A stretch of 64,000 nt of DNA from Mesorhizobium sp. B2-1-8 (lineage in GTDB: Bacteria > Pseudomonadota > Alphaproteobacteria > Rhizobiales > Rhizobiaceae): the NCBI RefSeq assembly GCF_006442545.2, contig NZ_CP083952.1:1791501-1855500 (forward strand), read 5' to 3'. The position numbers and the translations under genes were made by a program. The notes under the pieces are model-generated. The model was not told the DNA's origin, did no database searches, and saw only the letters and a list, made by a program, of their open reading frames with translations. Numbering within the stretch: the first letter of the stretch is position 1; the number at the start of each line of letters is the position of its first letter. This document shows, in pieces, positions 1 through 7,973 of this stretch.

Positions 1-811
1 GCTGGTCGCCAATCTGGAACTGCTGGCGCGGCGCGATTTCCAGACGCTGAAACGGCTCTGCGGCGTCGACGAGGAGGATTTGCTCGACATGCTGGCCGAA
101 ATCCGGGCGCTCGACCCGCGGCCGGGCATGGCGTTTTCGGGCGGCGCCAGCGACTCGATCGTCGCCGATGTCGAGGTCCGGGCTGCCAATGACGGCAGCT
201 GGACCGTCGAGCTCAATGCCGAAACGCTGCCGCGCGTGCTGGTCGACCATATCTATTTCGCCCATGTGTCGCCGCACGCGAAAAACCAGGCGGAGAAGGA
301 CTTCTTGGCCGAGTGCCTGCAGAACGCCAACTGGCTGACACGCAGCCTCGACCAGCGAGCAAAGACGATCCTCAAAGTGGCCTCGGAAATCGTGCGCCAA
401 CAGGACGCTTTCCTCGTCCATGGCGTACGCCATCTGAAGCCGCTCAACCTGCGCACGGTGGCAGACGCCATCGGCATGCACGAATCGACGGTCAGCCGAG
501 TCACCGCGAACAAATACATGCTCACCCCGCGCGGCGTGTTCGAGCTGCGCTATTTCTTCACCGCCTCGATCGCGGCCTCGGGCGGCGGCGACGCGCATTC
601 CTCCGAAGCGGTGCGTGATCGCATCAGGCAAATGATCGACGAGGAGAAGCCCGTCGATGTGTTGTCGGACGACGCTATCGTCGACATGCTGAGGGAAAGC
701 GGCGTCGATATCGCCCGGCGCACGGTCGCCAAGTACCGGGAAGGCATGAATATTCCCTCGTCGGTGCAACGCCGGCGCGAGAAGCGGGCGCTCGCCAGCG
801 CCGGCCGCTAG
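1..811 (+). CDS. rpoN: RNA polymerase sigma-54 factor, C-terminal part
   Basis: Sigma-54 directs RNA polymerase to -24/-12 promoters that need an activator ATPase. The reading frame is open from base 2, so the gene starts upstream and about 269 C-terminal residues are visible. They contain the core-binding region, a helix-turn-helix (around LRTVADAIGMHESTVSR) and the diagnostic RpoN box ARRTVAKYRE near the end, which contacts the -24 element. The following genes hpf and ptsN are the classical companions of rpoN in proteobacteria. The 265-bp gap before hpf and a possible promoter there suggest hpf-ptsN can also be transcribed separately. Confidence 0.97.
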   Translation, partial: LVANLELLARRDFQTLKRLCGVDEEDLLDMLAEIRALDPRPGMAFSGGASDSIVADVEVRAANDGSWTVELNAETLPRVLVDHIYFAHVSPHAKNQAEKDFLAECLQNANWLTRSLDQRAKTILKVASEIVRQQDAFLVHGVRHLKPLNLRTVADAIGMHESTVSRVTANKYMLTPRGVFELRYFFTASIAASGGGDAHSSEAVRDRIRQMIDEEKPVDVLSDDAIVDMLRESGVDIARRTVAKYREGMNIPSSVQRRREKRALASAGR

Positions 812-843
812 GCGTTCGCGATTTCCACAGTTTTCGAGTTTCA

Positions 844-872
844 TTGACAAGCCACGGTGAAGTGGCTAGAAG
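844..872 (+). promoter_or_regulatory. possible sigma-70 promoter upstream of hpf
   Basis: A perfect TTGACA hexamer at 844-849 is followed after 16-17 bases by CTAGAA/TAGAAG (866-872), a passable -10. It lies in the 265-bp gap between rpoN and hpf and would leave a leader of about 200 bases. This is a pattern match only; no transcript evidence is available. Confidence 0.35.
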
Positions 873-1075
873 CCCGCCCGCATGAGATGGGCTTGATGCC
901 CGCTAGCGGATGGTCCGTCACGACAATGACCCGGGACGGTCAAGAAGGCGGCTTGTGATCAACCGGAAAGTTCGGATTTAAATCGGCGCGAGTGACGCCG
1001 CAAAGCTTGTGCGCACGGATCACGAGTATAAACTCGGGCCAGTTTGAAGCCTGAGCAAGGAAGGTCAGTTTTCAG

Positions 1076-1660
1076 ATGAATCTGCGCATATCGGGAAAGC
1101 ACATGGATATCGGCGATGCGTTCCGCACACGCATCAACGATCGTGTCGGCGAAGCGATCGGCAAATATTTCGATCGCGGCTTCGCGGGACACGTCACCGT
1201 CATCAAGTCGGGCTCGCGCTATTCGGCGGATTGCATGATTCGGCTGGATTCCGGCGCCTCGCTGCAGGCCACGGGCGATGCCCAGGATCCGACGCTCGCC
1301 TTCGAGGCCGCCGCCGATCGGCTGGAGACCCGGCTTCGGCGCTACAAGCGCCGTCTGAAATCGCACAATTCGGGCAATGCCAATGGCGAGTTGACCGACA
1401 TTGCCTATACCGTGATGGCACCGCTTGCCGATGACGATGAGGAGATCCCGGAGGATTTCGCACCGGCCATCGTCGCAGAATCGACCATGACGCTGAAGAC
1501 CATGTCGGTGGCGTCGGCGGTCATCGAGCTCGATACCAAGGACAGTCCGGTGGTTGTTTTTCGCAATGCCGGAACCGACCATCTCAACATCGTCTATCGC
1601 CGGCCCGACGGAAACATCGGCTGGATCGATCCGTCCACGACCAAAGTCGCACAGGGATAA
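1076..1660 (+). CDS. hpf: ribosome hibernation-promoting factor, long form
   Basis: This 194-residue protein has the layout of long HPF. An N-terminal S30AE/YfiA-type domain (about residues 1-110) binds the decoding centre of idle 30S subunits. A C-terminal domain (about 130-190, with VVFRNAGTDHLNIVYRRPDG) dimerises two ribosomes into 100S particles. The start is preceded by AAGGAAGG at a suitable distance. Its place between rpoN and ptsN is conserved in many proteobacteria. The gene was formerly called raiA or sigma-54 modulation protein. Confidence 0.93.
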   Translation: MNLRISGKHMDIGDAFRTRINDRVGEAIGKYFDRGFAGHVTVIKSGSRYSADCMIRLDSGASLQATGDAQDPTLAFEAAADRLETRLRRYKRRLKSHNSGNANGELTDIAYTVMAPLADDDEEIPEDFAPAIVAESTMTLKTMSVASAVIELDTKDSPVVVFRNAGTDHLNIVYRRPDGNIGWIDPSTTKVAQG

Positions 1661-1717
1661 AAGCCGGCCGCACGAGGGGTGGGGACTGGCGCGGCAGGCG
1701 AACAAGGATTTTCAAGC

Positions 1718-2182
1718 ATGGATCTGAGCGATCTTATCAGCGTTCCGGCGATTTTGCCGGCGTTGAAGGCGAACTCCAAGAAGCAGCTTCTGCAATTGCT
1801 GTCCGAGCGGGCAGCGGCGATTTCGGGCATTCCGGAACGGGAGGTGTTCGACACCATCCTGCAGCGCGAACGCCTGGGTTCGACGGGCGTCGGCAACGGC
1901 ATCGCCATCCCGCATGGCAAGCTCGCCGGCGTGAAGCGCATCGCCGGCGTTTTCGCCCGGCTGGAGACGCCGGTCGATTTCGAATCGCTGGATGACCAAC
2001 CGGTCGATCTGGTGTTCCTGCTGCTGGCGCCTGAAGGGGCGGGTGCCGATCACCTCAAGGCGCTGTCGCGCATCGCGCGCGTGCTGCGCGACGCCGACAC
2101 GGTGGCCAAGATCAGAGGGACGCGTGATGCCGCGGCGATCCACGCGCTTTTGTCGGATACGCAGGCCTCGCACGCGGCCTGA
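1718..2182 (+). CDS. ptsN: nitrogen PTS EIIA protein
   Basis: EIIA-Ntr is the last phospho-acceptor of the nitrogen-related phosphotransferase system (PtsP-NPr-EIIANtr), which regulates potassium and nitrogen physiology rather than sugar uptake. The 154-residue protein fits the family length. The phospho-histidine is H66 in NGIAIPHGKL. An in-frame start lies 13 codons upstream, but the ATG at 1718 has a better spacing from the AACAAGGA box and gives the usual N-terminus. In alphaproteobacteria EIIANtr is known to act on KdpD-type sensors, which is noteworthy because kdpD lies 57 kb away in this window. A terminator follows directly. Confidence 0.93.
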   Translation: MDLSDLISVPAILPALKANSKKQLLQLLSERAAAISGIPEREVFDTILQRERLGSTGVGNGIAIPHGKLAGVKRIAGVFARLETPVDFESLDDQPVDLVFLLLAPEGAGADHLKALSRIARVLRDADTVAKIRGTRDAAAIHALLSDTQASHAA

Positions 2183-2208
2183 AGCCATCTTTTTTAAGGT
2201 ATCGCCCC

Positions 2209-2235
2209 AAGGGCCGCCGTGAGCGGCCCTTTCGT
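2209..2235 (+). terminator. intrinsic terminator after ptsN
   Basis: GGGCCGC (2211-2217) pairs with GCGGCCC (2223-2229) around a 5-base loop and is followed by TTTCGTTT. It lies 27 bases after the ptsN stop and before the convergent DUF1150 gene. Confidence 0.75.
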
Positions 2236-2253
2236 TTCCGTCAACCGCCCGCC

Positions 2254-2511
2254 TTAGTGAATGGCGACGGTGGTCAGGTCGTTTTCCATGGCGCCGGCCA
2301 GTGCGCGGTCACGCGCATCGGAAAGCAGGATCGGCTGGCCGTTGGCGCCAAACAAGGCCCACAGCTCCATGCCGGGCGCGATTTCGCCGATGTTGGGGAA
2401 GCGGCCGAGCAGTTCGTCGCTCGAGACCTTGCGCAGATAGGCGACCGAGCCCTCGCCGAGATGGGCGAATTCGCCGCTGGTCATGGTGATGGTTTCGTCA
2501 GTTCTGGTCAT
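2254..2511 (-). CDS. DUF1150 family protein
   Basis: This small soluble protein of 85 residues has the DUF1150 look (LGEGSVAYLRKVSSDEL, then a short hydrophobic FGANGQPILLSD stretch). The family is common in Hyphomicrobiales and has no assigned function. The start at 2511 is chosen because AAGGAGG sits 6 bases upstream; a longer frame with 13 more codons has no such site. It lies 64 bases downstream of hsp20 on the same strand, a pairing often seen in rhizobia, so it is probably co-transcribed from the heat-shock promoter. Confidence 0.8.
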   Translation of the reverse strand: MTRTDETITMTSGEFAHLGEGSVAYLRKVSSDELLGRFPNIGEIAPGMELWALFGANGQPILLSDARDRALAGAMENDLTTVAIH

Positions 2512-2575
2512 TTCAAGCCTCCTTGGCGCGAGGACGCCGCTCAAGGCCATCCCGCATAAGAGCCATCAGTGAAGA

Positions 2576-3001
2576 TCAGTCTTTCACCGATATATTTATT
2601 TTTCGTACCAGCCGTTCGGACTCCGGCCGATCGAGATCGATCGACAAAAGGCCGTTCTTCAACTCTGCCGCGATCACGCGCATGCCGTCGGCCAGCACGA
2701 AGCAGCGCTGGAACTGGCGTGCGGCAATGCCGCGATGCAGGAATTCGCGTTCGGTGTCGTCGGTTTGACGGCCGCGCACGACCAACTGGTTTTCCTCCGT
2801 TGTCACATCGAGATCGCTTTCGGCGAAACCGGCGACGGCGAGCGTAATGCGTAGCCTCTCGGCCTTGCCGTCGGCACCGCTGAGGCGCTCGATGTTGTAG
2901 GGAGGGTAGCTGTCGCCGGACTTCGCCAGACGCTCCAGGGTCTTTTCCATGGCGTCGAAACCCAGAAGAAGCGGGCTGGAGAAAGGCGTCATTCGGCTCA
3001 T
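2576..3001 (-). CDS. Hsp20 family small heat-shock protein
   Basis: This 141-residue small heat-shock protein has a short N-terminal arm, an alpha-crystallin domain (about residues 30-125, with LAVAGFAESDLDVTT and LVVRGRQ) and a short tail. Such chaperones hold unfolded proteins for later refolding by DnaK. The frame stays open much further upstream, but the start at 3001 has AGAGGA at the right distance, and the upstream part looks like non-coding leader. An RpoH-like promoter and a ROSE-like hairpin covering the ribosome binding site precede it, so both transcription and translation are probably heat-controlled. Confidence 0.92.
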   Translation of the reverse strand: MSRMTPFSSPLLLGFDAMEKTLERLAKSGDSYPPYNIERLSGADGKAERLRITLAVAGFAESDLDVTTEENQLVVRGRQTDDTEREFLHRGIAARQFQRCFVLADGMRVIAAELKNGLLSIDLDRPESERLVRKINISVKD

Positions 3002-3006
3002 GTTAC

Positions 3007-3062
3007 ACTGTCCTCTCAAGAGCGACATAAACTGGAAAAACCCAAATGGCATTTTTCCCGAT
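3007..3062 (-). promoter_or_regulatory. ROSE-like RNA thermometer in the hsp20 leader
   Basis: On the minus strand the leader ends in GUCGCUCUUGAGAGGAC (3026 to 3010). GUC-CUC pairs with GAG-GAC while one G (base 3023) bulges. This is exactly the ROSE signature: UYGCU (here UCGCU) paired with AGGA of the Shine-Dalgarno, with a bulged G. ROSE elements are known to repress rhizobial small heat-shock genes at normal temperature. The exact upstream limit of the structured leader is not determined. Confidence 0.7.
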
Positions 3063-3069
3063 GGCCTTG

Positions 3070-3098
3070 ATATGGTCCGCCCCGCGGCGAACTTCAAG
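3070..3098 (-). promoter_or_regulatory. RpoH (sigma-32) type promoter of hsp20
   Basis: The minus strand reads CTTGAAG (3098-3092), 16 bases, then CCATAT (3075-3070). This is close to the alphaproteobacterial RpoH consensus CTTGAAA-N11-17-CCATNT. It places transcription start roughly 60 bases upstream of the hsp20 ATG, as expected for a ROSE-type leader. Confidence 0.65.
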
Positions 3099-3302
3099 CC
3101 ACCAAAAGACCCGCCCAAAAAGACCAATCGTGGACTCACAGGAATATTCGACATGGCGCTTGAAACGACGCGCGGATGCAAGGAGAAGCGCGCAGGCCGG
3201 GACCGTTCCCCGTCAAGCGGTTCGGCGGCTTGCAGCTGGTTGGCGTCTTTCGGGCGCATGATTGGCCCGGTGAGCTGATGGCCAGCCAAACAAGGAATTG
3301 AA

Positions 3303-4247
3303 ATGCCCCAACCACGCAAGATCATCATCGACACCGATCCCGGCCAGGACGATGCCGTCGCCATTCTGTTGGCGCTCGGCAGCAGCGAACTGGACATCAT
3401 CGGCATTACCGCCGTTGCCGGCAACGTGCCGCTGAAACTGACCGAAAAGAACGCCCGCAAGATCTGCGAACTGGCCGGCCGGCCCGATATCAAGGTCTAT
3501 GCCGGCGCCATCCGTCCGCTGGCGCGCGAATTGGTCACCGCCGAGGAAGTGCATGGCAAGACCGGTCTCAACGGGCCGCAACTGCCGGAACCGACGATGA
3601 AGCTGCAGGAGCAGCATGCCGTCGATTTCATTGTCCAGACGCTGATGAAGGAGGAGAGCGGCACTATCACGCTTTGCCCGCTCGGGCCGCTCACCAACAT
3701 AGCGCTGGCATTGATCCGCGAACCGCGCATTGGACCGCGCATCAAGGAAATCGTGCTGATGGGTGGCGGCTTCTTCGAAGGCGGCAACGTCACGCCGACC
3801 GCCGAATTCAACATCTATGTCGATCCACAGGCCGCCGATCTGGTCTTCAAGTCCGGCATCCCGATCGTGATGATGCCGCTCGACGTCACCCACAAGGCGC
3901 TGACCACGTCCAAGCGCATCGCGGCCTTCCGCAAGCTTGGCAGCAAGGTCGGCATCGCCACGGCGGACATGCTCGAATTCTTCGAGCGTTACGACGAGGA
4001 GAAGTACGGCACCGACGGCGGGCCGCTGCACGACCCCTGCGTCATCGCCTACCTGTTGAGGCCGGACCTGTTCAAGGGCCGCAACTGCAACGTCAGCATC
4101 GAGACGGCCTCGGAACTGACCATGGGCATGACCGTGATCGACTGGTGGGGCGTGACCAAGCGGGCAAAGAACGCCATGGTGATGCGCGACATCGACCATG
4201 ACGGGTTTTTTGCCTTGCTGGTGGAGAGGCTGGGGCGGCTTAACTGA
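3303..4247 (+). CDS. nucleoside hydrolase (IunH family)
   Basis: This enzyme hydrolyses the N-glycosidic bond of ribonucleosides to a free base and ribose. At 314 residues it has the family length. The calcium-binding motif DTDPGQDDA is at residues 10-18 (metal Asp at 12, 16 and 17). Other conserved parts are the LGPLTNIALAL stretch, MGGGFFEGGN and the C-terminal HDPC metal ligand. The substrate (purine, pyrimidine or both) cannot be read from the sequence. AAGGAAT precedes the ATG. The ribose released could feed the ribokinase encoded at 6.9 kb. Confidence 0.92.
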   Translation: MPQPRKIIIDTDPGQDDAVAILLALGSSELDIIGITAVAGNVPLKLTEKNARKICELAGRPDIKVYAGAIRPLARELVTAEEVHGKTGLNGPQLPEPTMKLQEQHAVDFIVQTLMKEESGTITLCPLGPLTNIALALIREPRIGPRIKEIVLMGGGFFEGGNVTPTAEFNIYVDPQAADLVFKSGIPIVMMPLDVTHKALTTSKRIAAFRKLGSKVGIATADMLEFFERYDEEKYGTDGGPLHDPCVIAYLLRPDLFKGRNCNVSIETASELTMGMTVIDWWGVTKRAKNAMVMRDIDHDGFFALLVERLGRLN

Positions 4248-4261
4248 CGTTTTGGACAGGC

Positions 4262-4294
4262 GACAAGCGCGCCTTGTCACTAGCGCGCGTTGTC
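4262..4294. terminator. inverted repeat between convergent genes
   Basis: GACAAGCGCGC (4262-4272) pairs with GCGCGC-G-TTGTC (4283-4294) across a 10-base loop, with one bulged base. It lies between the 3' end of the nucleoside hydrolase gene and the convergent gene at 4293, so a bidirectional terminator is likely, although no clear U-tract follows. Confidence 0.45.
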
Positions 4295-4721
4295 ACCCAC
4301 TGAGCAATCGATAAGTGTCGACGCCGTGTTTGTGGTGTTGTCGTTCAATAGGAACGAGGGAGCCAATAAGATGCGGTTGCTCGACGTCGTCGTCTATCGA
4401 TATCCGCGTGTTGTCGTCATCAAGGCGCACATCGTAGGTGTAGTATAGATTGTGACCTACCATAGCGTACGGGCTGATAGGCTTCACTCTGATGTATTCG
4501 ACCACGGCCATCACGCGTTGGGTTGCGACGACCGGATTGGCCTGAAGCCCCACAATCGCAATGGATTTCATCAGCGCAAAGGCGCAGAAGAAAGCGACGC
4601 CGATCACGGCGTCGCTGTATTCGTATTGCCAAATAAGCAAGCGATCCCGAAAGGAAACGTTTGATTTGCGCATGTTGAAGAGTTGTGCAGCAGCGTACAA
4701 TTCTTCAATATGTCTCTGCAA
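4293..4721 (-). CDS. hypothetical protein with one membrane segment
   Basis: I do not recognise this 142-residue protein. It has a hydrophobic segment near residues 38-58 (VIGVAFFCAFALMKSIAIVG) and a polar C-terminal half. Base composition is less GC-rich than its neighbours, which suggests a recent arrival. The frame opens with TTG at 4721; an ATG at 4673 (residue 17) is an equally possible start, and neither has a clear ribosome binding site. Confidence 0.5.
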   Translation of the reverse strand: MQRHIEELYAAAQLFNMRKSNVSFRDRLLIWQYEYSDAVIGVAFFCAFALMKSIAIVGLQANPVVATQRVMAVVEYIRVKPISPYAMVGHNLYYTYDVRLDDDNTRISIDDDVEQPHLIGSLVPIERQHHKHGVDTYRLLSG

Positions 4722-4748
4722 AAATTTATGAAGAAGGCGCTTTCATGG

Positions 4749-5363
4749 TTACTTCGCCTTCGAGAACGCCAGCCACAGGCCGCCGCCGACCATGAAGCTG
4801 CCGCTGATCCGCGACAGGAGCTTGACGCGGCCGGCCGACAACAGGCGACCGGCGCGGCCGGCGGCGAGCGCGTAGGTCGAATCCGACATGGCGGCGAAGA
4901 TCATGGCGGTCAGGCCCATGACGACGATCTGCAGCGAATAATTGCCCTGCGGCGCGATGAACTGCGGGAAGAAGGCGCCGAAGAAGATCAGCGTCTTGGG
5001 ATTGCTGAGCGCCACCAGCAGGCCCTGCAGGAAGAAGCCACCGCGTGGTTTGCGGGCGGTTCCGTCGGCGTTCAGCGTGCCCTTGGAACGGAACATCTGT
5101 ACGCCCATCCAGATCAGATAGGCGGCGCCGATCAACCTGACCCACTCGAACCAGTGGCCCATGCCCGAGATCAGCGTGTTGAGGCCGATGCCGACGATGG
5201 CGATCATGACGGCGAGCCCGGCCTGCGTGCCGGCGACATTGGCGAGACCGGCACGAGTTCCGTGGCGGATGCTGTTTGCGATGATCAGCGTGACCGTCGG
5301 ACCGGGCACCAGGATGATGACGACACAGGCAAGAACATAGGCGGCGTAGAGTTCCAGCGACAT
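4749..5363 (-). CDS. LysE/RhtB family amino-acid exporter
   Basis: This inner-membrane exporter of about 204 residues has some six hydrophobic segments. The N-terminal stretch (VLACVVIILVPGPTVTLII) carries the PGP motif typical of LysE/RhtB transporters, and GLLVALSNPKTLIFFGAFFP is the second family landmark. Such proteins export amino acids or homoserine lactones; the substrate is not predictable here. The second of two nearby ATGs is preferred because GAGGGA lies 7 bases upstream of it. Confidence 0.88.
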   Translation of the reverse strand: MSLELYAAYVLACVVIILVPGPTVTLIIANSIRHGTRAGLANVAGTQAGLAVMIAIVGIGLNTLISGMGHWFEWVRLIGAAYLIWMGVQMFRSKGTLNADGTARKPRGGFFLQGLLVALSNPKTLIFFGAFFPQFIAPQGNYSLQIVVMGLTAMIFAAMSDSTYALAAGRAGRLLSAGRVKLLSRISGSFMVGGGLWLAFSKAK

Positions 5364-5457
5364 GACCATCCCTCGTAATGCCGCTATCGCGGCCTGTCAG
5401 ACGACAATCAATGCATGGCGGCAAGGACGACGCAAGCCGGCGCGCGGCAAGCTTGGC

Positions 5458-6900
5458 TCAGGCGCCGGCCGGCCAGGGCAACGTCGTCTCATAGGCGGCC
5501 GCGGCCTTCAGTACGGCGAGATCGCCGCGTGGCCGGCCGATCAGCTGCATGCCCATGGGTCGGCCCCTGTCGTCGAAGCCGACCGGCACATTGACCGCCG
5601 GGCAACCGCCCAAGGTGGCAAAGGCTGAAACCTGCATCCAGCGATGGTAGCTATCCATCGCTTGGCCCGCGACCTCGCGGGGCCAATGAATGCCGACCTC
5701 GAAGGGAAAGACCTGCGCGGTCGGCAGCGCAATGAGGTCGAAGCGGTCGAAGATCGACAGCAGCGCCCGGTGCCAGGAGGTGCGGACGACCGAGGCCGCG
5801 CGGATTTGCGGCGCCGTCAGCCGCATGGCGTTCTCCACCTCCCAGACGGCTTCCGGCTTCAGCAGGCCGCGCCTGGCAGGATCGTCATAGTGCACTTTGA
5901 GGGCGCAGCCGCTGCTGGCCTGGCGCAGCGTCACGAAGGCCTGCCAGAGTGCCTCGAAATCGAAATCCGGCAACAGCGGTTCCGTCAGGAAGGAGGCATC
6001 CGCGAATCGGTTGAGTGCTGCCTCGCACAGATCGAGGATGCCGGGTTCAATCGGCAGATGGCCGCCGAGGTCGCCGAGCCAGGCGATGCGGCCGCCGGCC
6101 GCCGCCGCGAGTCCTTCGAGGAAGGAGCCTTGCTTCTCATAGGATAGGGGCGCCTGCGGATGGTAACCGGCCTGCACGTCGAGCAACAGCGCCATGTCGG
6201 CGACGTTGCGGCCCATCGGCCCCTCGACGCCCATCTGCGCGTGGAAGACCTCCAAGTCGGGACCGCTGGGCACGAGCCCCTGCGATGGCCGAAAGCCGTA
6301 GACATTGTTCCAGGCCGCCGGGTTGCGCAGCGAGCCGCCGAAATCGCTGCCGTCGGCGATGGGCACCATGTCCAGTGCCAGCGCCACCGCCGCACCGCCG
6401 CTCGAGCCGCCGGCGGTGAGCGCCGGATCGAAAGCGTTCAGCGTCGGTCCGAACACGTTGTTGTAGGTGTTGGAGCCCAGCCCGAATTCGGGAACGTTGG
6501 TCTTGCCGATGATGATGGCGCCGGCCTTGCGGATGCGTTCGACGAAGAAATCGTCTTCTTGCGGTACGAAATCGGCGAAGATCGGCGAGCCGAACGAGGT
6601 CCTGAGGCCGGTGGTCGAGGCAAGGTCCTTGATGGCGATGGGGAGGCCAAAAAGGGAGCCGGTTCCGTCCGTCCGACTGACATCGGCGGCGTCGGCCTCG
6701 CGCAGGATGTCGACGCGGTCGCGCAACGAGACGATGGCGGTGACCTGCGGATTGACCGCATCGATGCGATCGAGGAACGCCGTCACCACCTCGCGTACGG
6801 AGAGCTTCTTTCGGCGGATCGCGTCGGCGAGTTCGACAGCCGACAGGCGGCAGATCTCGCTGGCCGCGGGTACGGCATGTCTGGTGCGGGGGCGCATCAT
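5458..6900 (-). CDS. amidase signature family hydrolase
   Basis: This 480-residue hydrolase has the complete Ser-cisSer-Lys triad of the amidase signature family: K91 (IAIKDLA), S166 (GGSSGGAA) and nucleophile S190 (GSDFGGSLRNPA), with the 75 and 24 residue spacings of the family. It would hydrolyse an amide bond in a small molecule; the substrate is unknown. It lacks the neighbours gatC and gatB, so it is not the tRNA amidotransferase. Its ATG lies one base after the stop of rbsK, indicating translational coupling in one operon. Confidence 0.88.
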   Translation of the reverse strand: MMRPRTRHAVPAASEICRLSAVELADAIRRKKLSVREVVTAFLDRIDAVNPQVTAIVSLRDRVDILREADAADVSRTDGTGSLFGLPIAIKDLASTTGLRTSFGSPIFADFVPQEDDFFVERIRKAGAIIIGKTNVPEFGLGSNTYNNVFGPTLNAFDPALTAGGSSGGAAVALALDMVPIADGSDFGGSLRNPAAWNNVYGFRPSQGLVPSGPDLEVFHAQMGVEGPMGRNVADMALLLDVQAGYHPQAPLSYEKQGSFLEGLAAAAGGRIAWLGDLGGHLPIEPGILDLCEAALNRFADASFLTEPLLPDFDFEALWQAFVTLRQASSGCALKVHYDDPARRGLLKPEAVWEVENAMRLTAPQIRAASVVRTSWHRALLSIFDRFDLIALPTAQVFPFEVGIHWPREVAGQAMDSYHRWMQVSAFATLGGCPAVNVPVGFDDRGRPMGMQLIGRPRGDLAVLKAAAAYETTLPWPAGA

Positions 6901-6901
6901 T

Positions 6902-7807
6902 TCAACGGGTTTCCTGCAAGGCCTGGTCGACGTCTTTCGCCAGCGGGATCGCCGGCTGGGCGCCGGGCTTGAGGCAGGCCAGCGAGCCGGCGGCGCCGGC
7001 TCGCGCCAGTGCCTGTTCGAGCGTGAAGCCCGACGCCAGGCCGGCCGCGAAATAGCCGCAGAAAGTGTCGCCGGCCCCGACCGTGTCGACCGGCGTGATC
7101 TTCAACGCGGGAACGGTCAGGAAATCGCTCGGCGTCGCCGCCATCACGCCTTCGCCGCCAAGCGTGACGACGATGGCGCGTCCGGTTTTCCCCGCAAAAT
7201 CGCGCATGCGCGCCGCACGATCGCGACCCTTCAAAGCCAGCGCTTCACCATAGAGGTCGAACTCGGTCTCGTTGGCGACGACGTAGTCAGCCTTGCCGAG
7301 GAAGTCGGCCGCTTCGGCGTGGAACGGGGCCGTGTTGAGCACCGTGACCGCGCCGGCCGTCCTTGCCCGGTCGAGTGCCACATCGATCGTCGCGAGCGGA
7401 ATCTCATGCTGCAGCAGCACGACGTCGCCCTTTTTCAGAAAAGCCTTGGAGAGGTCGCCGGGCACCACGGAAGCATTGGCGCCGGGAACCACGGCGATGA
7501 TGTTCTCGCCGTCGTCGCCGACCATGATCAGCGCCGTGCCGGTCGAGGCAAAGGTTTCTCCCACGCCTGACAGGTCGACCTTGGCCTCGCGCAGCAACGC
7601 CAGCGCTTCGGCTGCGAAAGTGTCCTTGCCGACGGCACCGACCATGCGCACCTGAGCGCCGGCACGTGCGGCGGCGAGCGCCTGGTTGGCGCCCTTGCCG
7701 CCGGGCGCCGTCGTGAAACCGGAACCGCTCACCGTCTCACCGGGGCTCGGCAAGCGGTCGACATTGGCGATAAGGTCGAGGTTGATCGAGCCGATGACGA
7801 TAATCAA
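6902..7807 (-). CDS. rbsK: ribokinase
   Basis: This PfkB-family sugar kinase of 301 residues phosphorylates ribose to ribose 5-phosphate. The N-terminal signature is GGKGANQALAAARAGA and the C-terminal ATP/anion-hole signature is DTVGAGDTFCGYFAAGLA, with the catalytic Asp in GAGD. There is no ribose transporter beside it; instead it precedes an amidase gene. In this window its ribose could come from nucleoside hydrolase. Confidence 0.9.
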   Translation of the reverse strand: MIIVIGSINLDLIANVDRLPSPGETVSGSGFTTAPGGKGANQALAAARAGAQVRMVGAVGKDTFAAEALALLREAKVDLSGVGETFASTGTALIMVGDDGENIIAVVPGANASVVPGDLSKAFLKKGDVVLLQHEIPLATIDVALDRARTAGAVTVLNTAPFHAEAADFLGKADYVVANETEFDLYGEALALKGRDRAARMRDFAGKTGRAIVVTLGGEGVMAATPSDFLTVPALKITPVDTVGAGDTFCGYFAAGLASGFTLEQALARAGAAGSLACLKPGAQPAIPLAKDVDQALQETR

Positions 7808-7973
7808 GAAATGCCTCCTGCTGAATGAGCCGGAAGCTATCCTGTAAGATCATGGCTTTCCAGAGGATGCTGTTATGGCAGGCGCCAACGTGCTGCGCCA
7901 TTTGCAGGTCAGCAGGGCGATATCGTTTGTCCGTAGATGAAGGCATCCGCCGGTGTTGCCGCATCAGTGTCCT

